A stretch of DNA of 64,000 bases from RH-AL1 sp965277735 (GCA_965277735.1 CBDIDO010000003.1:1240001-1304000); one strand, 5' to 3'. Positions 1-9,015 are shown, numbered from the stretch's first letter. Made by a program: numbers and translations. Notes: a model not told the origin generated them from the sequence alone.

Positions 1-2756
1 GACAGCTTCGAGCCGTCGCGGTAGAGCGCGTTGGCCTTCAGCGCGAGGCGCCAGGAGAGCATGTAGGCCTCCTTGCAATCCTCCACACTCGCGTCGTTCG
101 GCATGTTGATCGTCTTCGAGATCGCGCCCGAGATGAACGGCTGCGCCGCCGCCATCATGCGGATGTGGCTGTCGACCGACAGGTAGCGCTTGCCGGTGCG
201 CCCGCACGGGTTGGCGCAGTCGAACACGGTATAGTGCTCGAGCTTGAGGTGCGGCGCGCCTTCGACCGTCATCGCCCCGCAGACGTGCACGTTGGCGGCC
301 TCGATCTCGGGCTTGGTGAAGCCGAGATGGGTAAGCACGTCGAACGCCGGGTCTTCCAGCTTTTCTGCCGGCACGTGCAGCTCGTTGAGCAGAAAGTCGA
401 CGCCGAGCGTCCACTTGTTGAAGACGAACTTGATGTCGAAGGCCGACGCCAGCGCCTTCTCGACCTCTTCGAGCTTGGCGTCGGTGAAGCCCTTCGCCTT
501 CAGCGTCGTGTGGTTGACGCCCGGCGCTTGGCGCAGCGAGCCGTGGCCGACGGCGAACACTTCGATCTCGGCGATGTCGCTCTCGCGATAGCCGAGCGTG
601 CGCAGCGCGTCCGGCACCGCGCGGTTGATGATCTTGAAGTAGCCGCCGCCGGCGAGCTTCTTGAACTTGACCAGCGCGAAATCAGGCTCGATCCCGGTCG
701 TGTCGCAATCCATCACGAGGCCGATCGTGCCGGTCGGGGCGACGACGGAGGTCTGCGCGTTGCGATAGCCGTGCTGCTCGCCCATTGCCACCGCGCGATC
801 CCAGGCGGCCGCGGCCGCATCGGCGAGGCGCTGGTCGGGCAGGGCGGCACGGTCGAGCGGCACCGGTGCGATGGACAGGGCCTCGTAGCCCGTCGCCTCG
901 CCATGCGCGGCGCGACGATGGTTGCGCATCACACGAAGCATCGAGTCGCGGTTCTCTTGGAAGCGCGCAAAGGGACCCCTTTCGCGCGCCATCTCGGCGG
1001 AGGTCGCGTAGCAGATGCCGGTCATGATCGCCGAGATCGCGCCGCAGAACGCGCGGCCCTCGTCGCTGTCGTAGGCGAGGCCGCCCGACATCAGGTAGCC
1101 GCCGATGTTCGCGTAGCCGAGGCCGAGCGTGCGGTAGTCGTAGGAGAGCTGCGCGATCTCGCGGCTCGGGAACTGCGCCATCAGCACCGAGATCTCGAGC
1201 ACCACGGTCCACAGCCGCACGGCGTGCTCGTAGGCCTCGATGTCGAACGAGCGATCATCCCGCCGGAACTGCATGAGGTTCAGCGAGGCGAGATTGCATG
1301 CCGTGTCGTCGAGGAACATGTACTCGGAGCACGGGTTCGACGCGACGATCTCACCGCCGGCGGGGCAGGTGTGCCAGTCGTTGATCGTCGTGTGGTACTG
1401 CAGGCCCGGGTCGGCCGAGTGCCATGCCGCATGGCCGATCTTGTCCCACAGGTCGCGGGCCTTCAGCGTCTTGTGCACCTGGCCGGTGACGCGCTTCGTC
1501 AGGTTCCAGTCGCCGTCGCTCTCCACCGCCTCGAGGAACGCATCGGTGATGCGGACGGAATTGTTGGAGTTCTGACCGGCGACGGTGAGATAAGCGTCCG
1601 AATCCCAGTCGAGCGTATAGGTGTCGAGCTTCAGGTCGGAAAACCCCTGGCGGGCGAACTGGATGATCTTGCGGATCGACGCGTCCGGCACGAAGGCGCG
1701 GCGCGCGAGCTTGATCTCCTTCTTGAGGTTCGGGTTCTTCTCGGGATCGAAGCAGGCGTCGCCGTCGCCCTGGCAATTGACGCAGGCCTTCAGGATCGCC
1801 TTCAGGTGCTTCTGCATCGCCTTCGAGCCGGCGACGAGGGCGGCGACCTTGTCCTCCTCCTTCACCTTCCAGTCGATGTAGGCCTCGATATCCGGATGGT
1901 CGGCATCGACGACGACCATCTTGGCGGCGCGCCGCGTCGTGCCGCCCGACTTGATGGCGCCGGCCGCGCGGTCGCCGATCTTGAGGAAGCTCATCAGGCC
2001 CGACGACTTGCCGCCGCCCGCCAACCGCTCGTTCTCGCCGCGCAGCTTGGAGAAATTGGAGCCGGTGCCGGATCCGTACTTGAACAGGCGGGCCTCGCGC
2101 ACCCACAGGTCCATGATGCCGCCCTCGTTGACGAGGTCGTCGGCAACCGACTGGATGAAGCAGGCGTGCGGCTGCGGGTGCTCGTAGGACGAGGCGGACG
2201 CGGTGAGGCGGCCGGTCTCATAGTCGACGTAATAGTGCCCCTGGCTCGGGCCGTCGATGCCGTAGGCCCAGTGCAGGCCGGTGTTGAACCATTGCGGCGA
2301 GTTCGGCGCCCCCATCTGCCTGGCCAGCATGAAGCGCAGCTCGTCCATGAACGCGCGGGCATCGTCCTCGCTGTCGAAATAGCCGCCCTTCCAGCCCCAA
2401 TAGGTCCAGGTGCCGGCGAGTCGGTCGAACACCTGCTTGGAGCTCTTCTCCGGCCCGAAGCGCTCGGCCTCCGGCAGGGTGGCGAGCGCCGCCTCGTCGG
2501 CGACGTGGCGCCACAGGAAGGAGGGGACGCTGTTTTCCTCCACGGCCTTCAGGCGCGCCGGCACGCCGGCCTTGCGAAAATACTTCTGGGCGATGACGTC
2601 GGAGGCCACCTGGCTCCAGGCGGCCGGGATCTCGATGCCGTCGAGCGAGAAGACCACCGAGCCGTCCGGGTTCTTGATCTCGCTCTTCGTCGCGCGGAAC
2701 GCGATGGCGTCGTAGGGCGAGTGTCCAGCGGTCGTGAAACGGCGGTCGAAGCGCAT
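1..2756 (-). CDS. nrdJ: Vitamin B12-dependent (class II) ribonucleotide reductase, 3' end outside window
   Basis: This enzyme reduces ribonucleotides to deoxyribonucleotides using adenosylcobalamin, so it works with or without oxygen. About 918 residues are visible from the ATG at 2756 (MRFDRRFTTAG); family members of this long alphaproteobacterial type run to roughly 1,200 residues, so the C-terminal redox-cysteine part lies beyond the left edge. Visible landmarks are PHACF with Cys199 (redox Cys of the active-site pair) and the active-site NPCSE motif at residues 474-478. A very long open frame on the opposite strand is a high-GC shadow. Upstream is a 285-bp gap with a possible NrdR site. 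The family assignment is secure. Confidence 0.97.
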   Translation of the reverse strand, partial: MRFDRRFTTAGHSPYDAIAFRATKSEIKNPDGSVVFSLDGIEIPAAWSQVASDVIAQKYFRKAGVPARLKAVEENSVPSFLWRHVADEAALATLPEAERFGPEKSSKQVFDRLAGTWTYWGWKGGYFDSEDDARAFMDELRFMLARQMGAPNSPQWFNTGLHWAYGIDGPSQGHYYVDYETGRLTASASSYEHPQPHACFIQSVADDLVNEGGIMDLWVREARLFKYGSGTGSNFSKLRGENERLAGGGKSSGLMSFLKIGDRAAGAIKSGGTTRRAAKMVVVDADHPDIEAYIDWKVKEEDKVAALVAGSKAMQKHLKAILKACVNCQGDGDACFDPEKNPNLKKEIKLARRAFVPDASIRKIIQFARQGFSDLKLDTYTLDWDSDAYLTVAGQNSNNSVRITDAFLEAVESDGDWNLTKRVTGQVHKTLKARDLWDKIGHAAWHSADPGLQYHTTINDWHTCPAGGEIVASNPCSEYMFLDDTACNLASLNLMQFRRDDRSFDIEAYEHAVRLWTVVLEISVLMAQFPSREIAQLSYDYRTLGLGYANIGGYLMSGGLAYDSDEGRAFCGAISAIMTGICYATSAEMARERGPFARFQENRDSMLRVMRNHRRAAHGEATGYEALSIAPVPLDRAALPDQRLADAAAAAWDRAVAMGEQHGYRNAQTSVVAPTGTIGLVMDCDTTGIEPDFALVKFKKLAGGGYFKIINRAVPDALRTLGYRESDIAEIEVFAVGHGSLRQAPGVNHTTLKAKGFTDAKLEEVEKALASAFDIKFVFNKWTLGVDFLLNELHVPAEKLEDPAFDVLTHLGFTKPEIEAANVHVCGAMTVEGAPHLKLEHYTVFDCANPCGRTGKRYLSVDSHIRMMAAAQPFISGAISKTINMPNDASVEDCKEAYMLSWRLALKANALYRDGSKL

Positions 2757-2850
2757 CTGTGAAGTCCCCAGGCGTGGTGTATCGTGGCCCCGGATCGAGT
2801 ATGCCGCGATTCTCTAAAATCGCTACTGATAGTTTTCCATTTTCTGTGGA

Positions 2851-2866
2851 ACGCTAGATATGGTGG
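2851..2866 (-). promoter_or_regulatory. Candidate NrdR box upstream of nrdJ
   Basis: Read on the minus strand this is CCACCATATCTAGCGT, about 95 bases before the nrdJ start. It resembles the partly palindromic AT-centred operator bound by the ribonucleotide-reductase repressor NrdR. NrdR sites usually occur as pairs about 31 bp apart; the second half here (near 2887-2902) is weak. This is a motif resemblance only. Confidence 0.3.
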
Positions 2867-2979
2867 CCCTTGGGGGTTGTGTGAAGTGTGGGGATTGTCC
2901 CACGGCGCGGCAAAAAAGCCACGCGTGTGACGGAAGGTTAACGCCGCGCGGTCTGGTTCGAGCGTATCTGCGGAAAACA

Positions 2980-3014
2980 TAAAAAAGGCCCGGCGAATCT
3001 GCGTCCGCCGGGCC
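2980..3014 (-). terminator. Rho-independent terminator of the small exported-protein gene
   Basis: A perfect 9-bp GC stem (GGCCCGGCG at 2987-2995 with CGCCGGGCC at 3006-3014) is followed on the minus strand by a run of T (AAAAAA at 2981-2986 on the plus strand). It lies just after the stop of the gene at 3042-3431. Confidence 0.85.
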
Positions 3015-3041
3015 GACACGTTATCTACCTACGCTTACAAA

Positions 3042-3431
3042 TCAGAAGCCGAGAACGCCGATGCCGAGCGCGCCCTGGCCGTCCAGCACGCCGGTGCCGA
3101 GCACGCCGTTGCCACCCAGCACGCCCGTGCCGAGCAGGCCGCCGTTGCCGAGGATGCCGCCATCGCGCGGCGCCATGACCGGCGCGGTCGGGTCGACATA
3201 GACCGAGCGGCCCGTCGTCATCGCGCCGTCAGCGGCTGCGTAATGGCCGTCACGGAAGCCGTGACGATAGCCCATGCGATATGCCGAACTGTGCGACTGG
3301 GACCACGCGTGATGACGATGGTGCGACCAGTTGTGGCTGTAGGCGTCCGCTGCGGCCGGCAGCGTCAAGCCGACCGAAGCCGTCAGGGCAAGCGCCGCGG
3401 CGAGGGCTGTCTTGTTCGCTGTAAACGTCAT
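3042..3431 (-). CDS. Small exported protein, His-rich then Gly/Leu repeat tail
   Basis: This is a 129-residue protein of unknown function. The start at 3431 is chosen because AAGGATGAG precedes it and a clean signal peptide follows (MTFTANKTALAAALALTASVGLTLPAAADA). After the cleavage site comes a His cluster (HNWSHHRHHAW), then a Y/G/R/H segment. The C-terminal third is a run of GxLG units (GILGNGGLLGTGVLGGNGVL and onward, ending GVLGF). A terminator follows. A longer upstream frame exists but lacks a ribosome site. No known family was recognised; cell-surface or periplasmic location is inferred. Confidence 0.8.
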   Translation of the reverse strand: MTFTANKTALAAALALTASVGLTLPAAADAYSHNWSHHRHHAWSQSHSSAYRMGYRHGFRDGHYAAADGAMTTGRSVYVDPTAPVMAPRDGGILGNGGLLGTGVLGGNGVLGTGVLDGQGALGIGVLGF

Positions 3432-3641
3432 GAGAAACTCATCCTTTCCTTCTGTGCGCCACCGCGACATCGCTGCCGTCGGCGACACATGGCGGGGCCA
3501 ATGAGGAGGGGATGGTCCGGTTCCGAAATAAGATCGCCTTTGTGCACATCTCGGCAAGCGTAGAAGGCTCCAATGGTTTGATCGCTCACCTTGGAATAGT
3601 CTTCTTCTACGCGCACCAGCGGTGAGCGAAGGGGCTCGCCT

Positions 3642-4964
3642 TCAGCCCGTCGCGGGGTCCGGTTCGCGGCTCATCGTGGCCGCGCTGCCTTCGTTGAGCA
3701 CGGCGACGAGCACCTCGTGGCGACGCGCCAGATCGGCGCGCGCCGCTTCCTCCTGAATGTCGCCGGCGATCGCCTTCACGAGATCGCCGTGACGGCGCAG
3801 CACGGTGCGCCGCGACGTGAGGCGCTCCACCTCGGCGACGCGCGTCAGCACCTCGACCATGCGGATCAGCACATAGGCCGAGCCGGCCGCGTTCTGCCGG
3901 ATCGTGTGGAACATCGCGTCGCACAGCCCGTCGTAATCGGTGACCGGCATGGTCAGCACGATACGACCGCCGCGGGCGATCGCACCCGTCGGCAGGTGGC
4001 GCGGCTTCAGGCGGCACAGGGCATCGCCGAAGCGCTCGAGCACGCTGCCGGCGGTGAAGGGATCGTTGATGCCGGGCGAGAGCGCGCGCACCGCGATCTC
4101 GTTCAATTGGCGTACCGAATATTCCATGTCCTGCAGCGCGGCCGGCTTGCTCCCGAAGGTGAGCGCGCGCCCGACCGCCTTGTCTGCATGCTCGACGACC
4201 GCCGATGCCACCGCGACCGGTGCGCCGCGCGGAACGTAGTCGCCGGGACGCACGCGCAACGCGACCCGAATGCCGTGCGTCTGCGCCCAATCGGCGAGGC
4301 CGTCGGCGTCGACCGCCTGCACGTAGTCGCTGCCTTCGACGACGATCGACTGCCCCGCGAGCTTGTCGAACGGTGGCGTCAGATCGGCGGTCTCGCGCGT
4401 GTGCGCCATGATCGAGCGCACGAGGTCGTGGTGCACCGTGTCGACGACGCGCTCGACGTTGATCGAGGTGGCGATGTGATGGACGAACCAGGTCAGCGTG
4501 CCGACGCAGACGAGCGCCAGGATCAGCGCGCCCGTCACCGCGATGTTCGGGACGAACGGGTTCTCCTGCGCGGTGCGCACCGTGCGCAGTACGATCAGCG
4601 CGTAGGCGAATGTGCCGAGGAAGATGCCGAGCGCGACCTGGTTGCGCGCATCGCGGACGAAGTTGCGCAGCAGCCGCGGCCCCATCTGTCCCGAGGCGAG
4701 CGAGAGCGCCGCGATGGTGATCGAGAAGATCGTCGAGGCCACGCCGATCGCCGATGAGGCGATCGACGACAGAAGCGAACGCGCGCCCTCGCCGCCACCG
4801 GAATAGATGAACGAGGCGCCCGGCATCTCTGTGCCGAGGACGTTCGCGTGATCGGCGAGGACTGCCAGATGTGCCGCGACGAGGCAGGCCAGCACGACCA
4901 GAGCGGGCCGGAGCCAGAACTGGTCGCCGAGATCTTCGAGCCAGGCTCTGATGCGCGATGTCAT
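3642..4964 (-). CDS. DUF2254 family membrane protein
   Basis: This is a 440-residue inner-membrane protein. The N-terminal part has about four membrane segments (around residues 17-40, 60-90, 108-128 and 140-165), with the family's typical SSAIGVASTIFSITIAALSLASGQMGPRLL stretch split by polar residues. The rest is a soluble domain with VRQLNEIAVRALSPGINDP, a hallmark of DUF2254. Function is unknown. It is followed at short spacing by an SDR gene and a ligand-gated channel gene upstream on the same strand (gaps about 54 and 52 bp), so the three may be cotranscribed. Confidence 0.9.
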   Translation of the reverse strand: MTSRIRAWLEDLGDQFWLRPALVVLACLVAAHLAVLADHANVLGTEMPGASFIYSGGGEGARSLLSSIASSAIGVASTIFSITIAALSLASGQMGPRLLRNFVRDARNQVALGIFLGTFAYALIVLRTVRTAQENPFVPNIAVTGALILALVCVGTLTWFVHHIATSINVERVVDTVHHDLVRSIMAHTRETADLTPPFDKLAGQSIVVEGSDYVQAVDADGLADWAQTHGIRVALRVRPGDYVPRGAPVAVASAVVEHADKAVGRALTFGSKPAALQDMEYSVRQLNEIAVRALSPGINDPFTAGSVLERFGDALCRLKPRHLPTGAIARGGRIVLTMPVTDYDGLCDAMFHTIRQNAAGSAYVLIRMVEVLTRVAEVERLTSRRTVLRRHGDLVKAIAGDIQEEAARADLARRHEVLVAVLNEGSAATMSREPDPATG

Positions 4965-5018
4965 GCGAGGTGGCTAGTGGACGCGGGATGCCAAGTCCAT
5001 GCGGCAATGCCGAGCCGT

Positions 5019-5738
5019 TCAAAAGGGGATTGCGGTGCCGTCCCACGCGAAGAAGCCGCCGCTGTCGGCGGGCGTCAGATCGTCGATCACGTGCAGCAGG
5101 TTCGCGGCCGCGACATCGGGCGCCACGGTCTCGCGGTCGCCGCGGAACGGCGCGCTGAGCCGTGTCTCGACCGTGCCCGGATGCAACGCCGCGACGATCG
5201 TGTCGGGATGCGTCCGTTGCATCTCGATCGCGAACGTGCGGACGAGCTGGTTGAGCGCCGCCTTCGAGGCGCGATAGCCATACCAGCCGCCGAGCCGATT
5301 GTCGGCGATGCTTCCGACGCGCGCAGACAGCGCGGCGAAGACGCATTTGCCGTCGCGCGGCAACAGCGGCAGGGCGTGCTTGGCGACGAGGGCGGGGCCG
5401 ATCGCGTTGACGGCGAAGCTGCGCGCGAGCGCCGCCGCGTCGAGGGCACGCAGGTTCTTCTCCGGCTGCAACGCGCCATCGTGCAGGAGGCCGGTCGCGA
5501 CGATGACCAGCCGCAGCGGCGGTGCTCCCGCCAATCCGGCCATGGCCGCGGCGATGCTCGCCTCGTCGGTCACGTCGAGGACGAGATCGCATCCGCTCGA
5601 GCGCGCCGTGGTGACGACGCCCAGCCCGGCTGCCGCGATGCGCGCGGTCAATGCTGCGCCGATACCGCCTGAGGCGCCGATGACGAGAGCGCGCGCTGGC
5701 CGCTCGAAACTGGCGAGATCTGATGGGTTTGGCGGCAT
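5019..5738 (-). CDS. Short-chain dehydrogenase/reductase (SDR), C-factor-like
   Basis: This is a 239-residue cytosolic NAD(P)-dependent oxidoreductase. The dinucleotide motif GASGGIG sits near residue 21, the catalytic Ser is in the LSARVGS segment, and the YGYRASK motif supplies the catalytic Tyr and Lys. The NAIGPALVAKHALPLL segment and the C-terminal SGGFFAWDGTAIPF are typical of the C-factor/YciK-like SDR branch. The substrate cannot be read from the sequence. It lies between the DUF2254 gene and the channel gene in a probable operon. Confidence 0.92.
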   Translation of the reverse strand: MPPNPSDLASFERPARALVIGASGGIGAALTARIAAAGLGVVTTARSSGCDLVLDVTDEASIAAAMAGLAGAPPLRLVIVATGLLHDGALQPEKNLRALDAAALARSFAVNAIGPALVAKHALPLLPRDGKCVFAALSARVGSIADNRLGGWYGYRASKAALNQLVRTFAIEMQRTHPDTIVAALHPGTVETRLSAPFRGDRETVAPDVAAANLLHVIDDLTPADSGGFFAWDGTAIPF

Positions 5739-5790
5739 GTGGCAGCCTAGCCGATCTGTGCCGAAGCCGCGAAGGAGATCGCACGCGGCT

Positions 5791-6888
5791 TTACGGCCCG
5801 AAATAGCGCGCTTCGAGCGCGCTCCAGTCCGGGCTCGACGTCACGCCGACCAAAGCGCGATCGAGCGGATGGCGCAGCGCGCTGCCCTTGGGAAGCGCGA
5901 TTGCCATATAGGCCGGCGCCAGCAGCCCGGGCGAGACTTCCAGCGTTCCGGAGAATCGTTTCGCGACGAACCAGCGTAGCGCGCCGACGCTGTTGACGAC
6001 GGCGTCAATCTGGCCGGCGTCGAGCGCAATCAGCGCCTGGGGGATGTCGGGATAATGCGTGTAGGGAAGATGCAGCGAGTCGACGTATTCGGCGCCAGAC
6101 GACAGCGTCACCGCGCCGAGCCGCTTGCCGGTGAGATCGACGGTGGCGAGCGCATCGTCGCGCGCGACGCGCTCGGCGGTGAGATGCGCGACGAGGCTCG
6201 TCGACAGCAGCGAGACGAGGACGAGGCTGCCGAACATCCACAGCGTCGCGACAAAACGTCCTGACGTGGTCTTCGGCGTCTTGTCGCCGTAGCCCACGGT
6301 GGTCATCGTGACGACGGCCCAGTAGAGCCCGTCGCGCAGCGTGCCTACGGCGGACTCGCCGTGCCCGGCGCGATGGCTTGGCCGCTCGATCACCCACATC
6401 GCGACGCCGGTGGCGATGAGCAGCATCAGGATCAGGATGATCAAGCCGGAGAGATCGGACACGGCGGACAGATACGAGATTGCCGCGCCGAAGAAGCCGG
6501 TCTGCTTGTGCAGCGCGACCGCGACGCCGGAGCGATGCGCGGGGTAGGTGAAATCGACCCGCTCCTCGCGCTCCGGCGTGATGGTGATCGCGCCGATCGC
6601 CGCGTCGAACTTCTGCTGCTCGAGGCCGCTCAGAAGCGAGTTCATATCTTTCACGAGCGTCAACTCGTAGCGCTGCCCGAGCTTCTCGGCGACGCGGCGC
6701 CAGAGATCGACGCTGGCGCCGACGATCGAGCCGTCGCGGTCGCTGTAGCCGTAGGGCGGCACGTCGTAGACGGCGACGTGCAGCGTCCCCGGCTGCGGAT
6801 CGGCCCGCAGCGGCGCGGGCGCGGCGAGCAGGAGGATCGCGACGCCGAGTGCCAGCCGGCTGATCGTCGAGCGGAGGAGGCGGAGCAT
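5791..6888 (-). CDS. GluR0-like ligand-gated potassium channel
   Basis: This 365-residue protein has the layout of the prokaryotic ionotropic glutamate receptor GluR0. A signal peptide (1-29) is followed by the first half of a type-3 solute-binding domain (about 34-130, with AAIGAITITPEREERVDF), membrane helix M1 (about 148-167), a pore loop and the selectivity filter TVGYGD at 197-202, helix M2 (about 210-236), then the second half of the ligand domain (about 247-362). The TVGYGD filter predicts K+ selectivity. The ligand, probably an amino acid, is an inference. Such receptors form tetramers in the inner membrane with the ligand domain in the periplasm. Confidence 0.93.
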   Translation of the reverse strand: MLRLLRSTISRLALGVAILLLAAPAPLRADPQPGTLHVAVYDVPPYGYSDRDGSIVGASVDLWRRVAEKLGQRYELTLVKDMNSLLSGLEQQKFDAAIGAITITPEREERVDFTYPAHRSGVAVALHKQTGFFGAAISYLSAVSDLSGLIILILMLLIATGVAMWVIERPSHRAGHGESAVGTLRDGLYWAVVTMTTVGYGDKTPKTTSGRFVATLWMFGSLVLVSLLSTSLVAHLTAERVARDDALATVDLTGKRLGAVTLSSGAEYVDSLHLPYTHYPDIPQALIALDAGQIDAVVNSVGALRWFVAKRFSGTLEVSPGLLAPAYMAIALPKGSALRHPLDRALVGVTSSPDWSALEARYFGP

Positions 6889-7130
6889 GTCCTGGCGGCC
6901 GGCAAAGGAGGATCAGACGAGACGACCTTTGCGCCGCGATGTGACGGTTTTATCTCGATCTTGTCCAGAGTAGTGCGCGATGGCGCTCTTGCACTGTAGC
7001 GGCTGCAAGGGTTAGAACCATCATTCTTGCTGCACGCCATCGCGTTGTAGCATTTATGTATTAGAACTCGCTATCGCATTGACTGCATAGAAATTTCCGG
7101 CGCGCGCAGCGACGAGGCGGAGACTTCAAA

Positions 7131-7376
7131 ATGATTATTTGGGGGACGCGGACGCGGAACGTCCAGATGAAAGAAGGGCAGTTCCGCTGCCCGAAGTGCG
7201 AGGACGCGCGCGCCTACAAGCACATGCAGCAGAAGACCTATTTCACCTTGTACTTCCTGCCGCTCTTCCCGGTGAGCAAGGGCGCCGAATAGTGGGAGTG
7301 CCAGACCTGCACGCGCGCCTATGAGCCGCGCGCCGAGGCGCTGCCGCCGGCAGCGCAGCAAAAGCATTCCTTCTAG
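7131..7376 (+). pseudogene. Zinc-ribbon protein interrupted by an in-frame TAG
   Basis: The frame starts MIIWGTRTRNVQMKEGQFRC, typical of small conserved zinc-ribbon proteins of about 65-80 residues. It carries the first metal-binding pair CPKC (residues 20-23). A TAG at 7290-7292 interrupts it after KGAE; reading through gives WECQTC with the second pair, and the frame ends at a TAG at 7374. In relatives the interrupted place is normally GEYVEC, so a Tyr codon to TAG change is the simplest explanation. Without readthrough the ribbon loses half its zinc ligands. A sequencing error is also possible. Confidence 0.75.
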
Positions 7377-7378
7377 CG

Positions 7379-7800
7379 CTGCTGGTCGCCTTCTGGCTCG
7401 GGCTGTGCGGCACCAGCGCGTCGCTTTTTGCTGCGGCGATCGGCGCGACGCTCGTGGTGGCGGGCATCGCGCTCCGAATCGCCGCGATCGTCGCGCTCGG
7501 CGAGGCTTTCGTCAGCGCGCACCGCGCATCGATACCGCGCACGCACGGTCTCTACCGCATCATCCGCCATCCCTCCGAGACCGGCCAGCTCCTGCTGGCG
7601 CTCGGCGCGGCGGTGATGACGCTGAGCTGGCCGGCCTTCGCCTGGTGGGGCTCGTCGTGCTGCCGCTGACGCTGGCGCGCGTCCGCGACGAGGAGCGGAC
7701 GCTCTGCGCGTCACCCGCCTATCGCCTGTATCGCGCAAGCGTCCCCGCGTTCCTGCCCGTCCCTTGGACCATCGCGCGCCGCGAGCGCCGCGCGGTATAG
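7379..7800 (+). pseudogene. Isoprenylcysteine-methyltransferase-like membrane protein, frameshifted
   Basis: The first part (7379 to about 7650) encodes a membrane helix and then GEAFVSAHRASIPRTHGLYR with IIRHPSETGQLLLALGAAV, the HGLYRxxRHPxxTG signature of the ICMT/phospholipid methyltransferase superfamily. It hits a stop at 7667. One frame over, LVVLPLTLARVRDEERTL continues the family's C-terminal part through YRLYRASVPAFLPVPW to the stop at 7800. Inserting one base near 7650 joins the two. No good start codon is in frame at the 5' end, so a second lesion near 7321-7379 is likely. Confidence 0.7.
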
Positions 7801-7837
7801 TGCCCGCCAGCCCGGACGCGGCGGGCCCGGAGGGCGG

Positions 7838-8956
7838 ATGGGCGAGGCTTACAGGTTCGGCATCGAGGAGGAATATTTCCTGGCGGATCGCGCCACGGGG
7901 GCGAGCCCGAGCGCCGCTGGCGCCGACGCCTTCCACGCCGCAGCCGCACGCAGCGGCCTGCCGGCTTCGCCGGAGCTGCTCAAGGGCCAGATCGAGGTCG
8001 CGACCGAGCCGGACACCGATTTCGCTTCCGCCGCGGCCACGCTGCGGTCGCTGCGCCGCGACCTCGGGCGGCTCGCCGACGCCGAGGGCCTCGTGCTGTT
8101 TGCCGCGGGCACGCATCCGCTCGCCGTCACCGCCGCGCAGGCGACCACCGAGAAGAAGCGCTACCAGGAGCTCGAAGGCGAGTTCGGCGCGCTGGCGCAT
8201 CGCATGATGGTCTGCGCCACCCACGTCCACGTCGAGGTGCCGGATCCCGCCGCGCGCGTCGCGCTGATGCATCGCCTCGTGCCCTTCCTGCCGCTGCTGC
8301 TCGCGCTATCGGTCGGCTCGCCCTATTGGCAGGGGCAGGACACCAGGCTCGCCGGCTTCCGCCTCGCGGCCTTCTCGGAATGGCCGCGCATGGGCCTGCC
8401 CGAGCTCGTCGCCGACGAGGCCGCATTCGAACGCCTTGTCGGCCGCCTCGTCGCGGCCGGCATGATCAGGGATGCGAGTTACCTGTGGTGGTTCATTCGC
8501 CCGAGCGCGAAATACCCGACGCTCGAGATGCGCATCTGCGATTCCTGCACGCGCGTCGACGACGTCATCGCGATCTCCGCGCTCTATCGCTGCCTGGTGC
8601 GTGCCGCGATGCGCGCGCCTTCCGCGATGCCGCAGGCCGACGCCATCGAGCGCGCGGTGGCGGCCGAGAACATCTGGCAGGCGCAGCGCCACGGCGTGCA
8701 CGCGCGCCTCGTCGGGGCAGGTGAGGGAACGACGTCCTTCGGCGAGGCGCTCGACGCCGCGCTCGCCTTCGTCGCGGAGGATGCCGACGCGCTCGACTGC
8801 GCCGCGGCTCTCGCACCGGCACGAGCCATCGTCGTCAACGGCGCCGGCGCCGACCTGCAGCGGGCGGCCTTCCGCGCGGCCCAAGCCGACGGCGCGAACG
8901 ATGGGGACGCGCTGCGCGCCGTGGTGCGGGCGCTTGCGGAGGCGACCGCCCGTTAG
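7838..8956 (+). CDS. YbdK-type carboxylate-amine ligase (GCS2 family)
   Basis: This 372-residue cytosolic protein belongs to glutamate-cysteine ligase family 2 (YbdK). Visible signatures are FGIEEEYFL at the N-terminus, CATHVHVEV (metal/nucleotide-binding His region), LLALSVGSPYWQGQDT, and WWFIRPSAKYPTLEMRICD near the middle. Relatives have weak glutamate-cysteine ligase activity in vitro; the true substrate is uncertain. The start follows a GGAGGGCGG ribosome site. Length matches the family. Confidence 0.93.
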   Translation: MGEAYRFGIEEEYFLADRATGASPSAAGADAFHAAAARSGLPASPELLKGQIEVATEPDTDFASAAATLRSLRRDLGRLADAEGLVLFAAGTHPLAVTAAQATTEKKRYQELEGEFGALAHRMMVCATHVHVEVPDPAARVALMHRLVPFLPLLLALSVGSPYWQGQDTRLAGFRLAAFSEWPRMGLPELVADEAAFERLVGRLVAAGMIRDASYLWWFIRPSAKYPTLEMRICDSCTRVDDVIAISALYRCLVRAAMRAPSAMPQADAIERAVAAENIWQAQRHGVHARLVGAGEGTTSFGEALDAALAFVAEDADALDCAAALAPARAIVVNGAGADLQRAAFRAAQADGANDGDALRAVVRALAEATAR

Positions 8957-9015
8957 CGTTGCTTGACCCCTGGCCGCATCCTCGTCGATAGACGGCGCCT
9001 CACGCCGGGACCCCC

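Noticed and set aside
165..2762. An 865-codon open frame on the plus strand opposite nrdJ
   Set aside because: It is exactly antisense to a well-conserved gene. Its composition (Arg, Ala, Val, Leu, His) is that of a high-GC antisense shadow, and it shows no domain.
3428..3616. A 62-codon minus-strand frame before the small exported-protein gene
   Set aside because: It overlaps the true ribosome site and start at 3431, and its product shows no conserved feature. A small regulatory peptide cannot be excluded.
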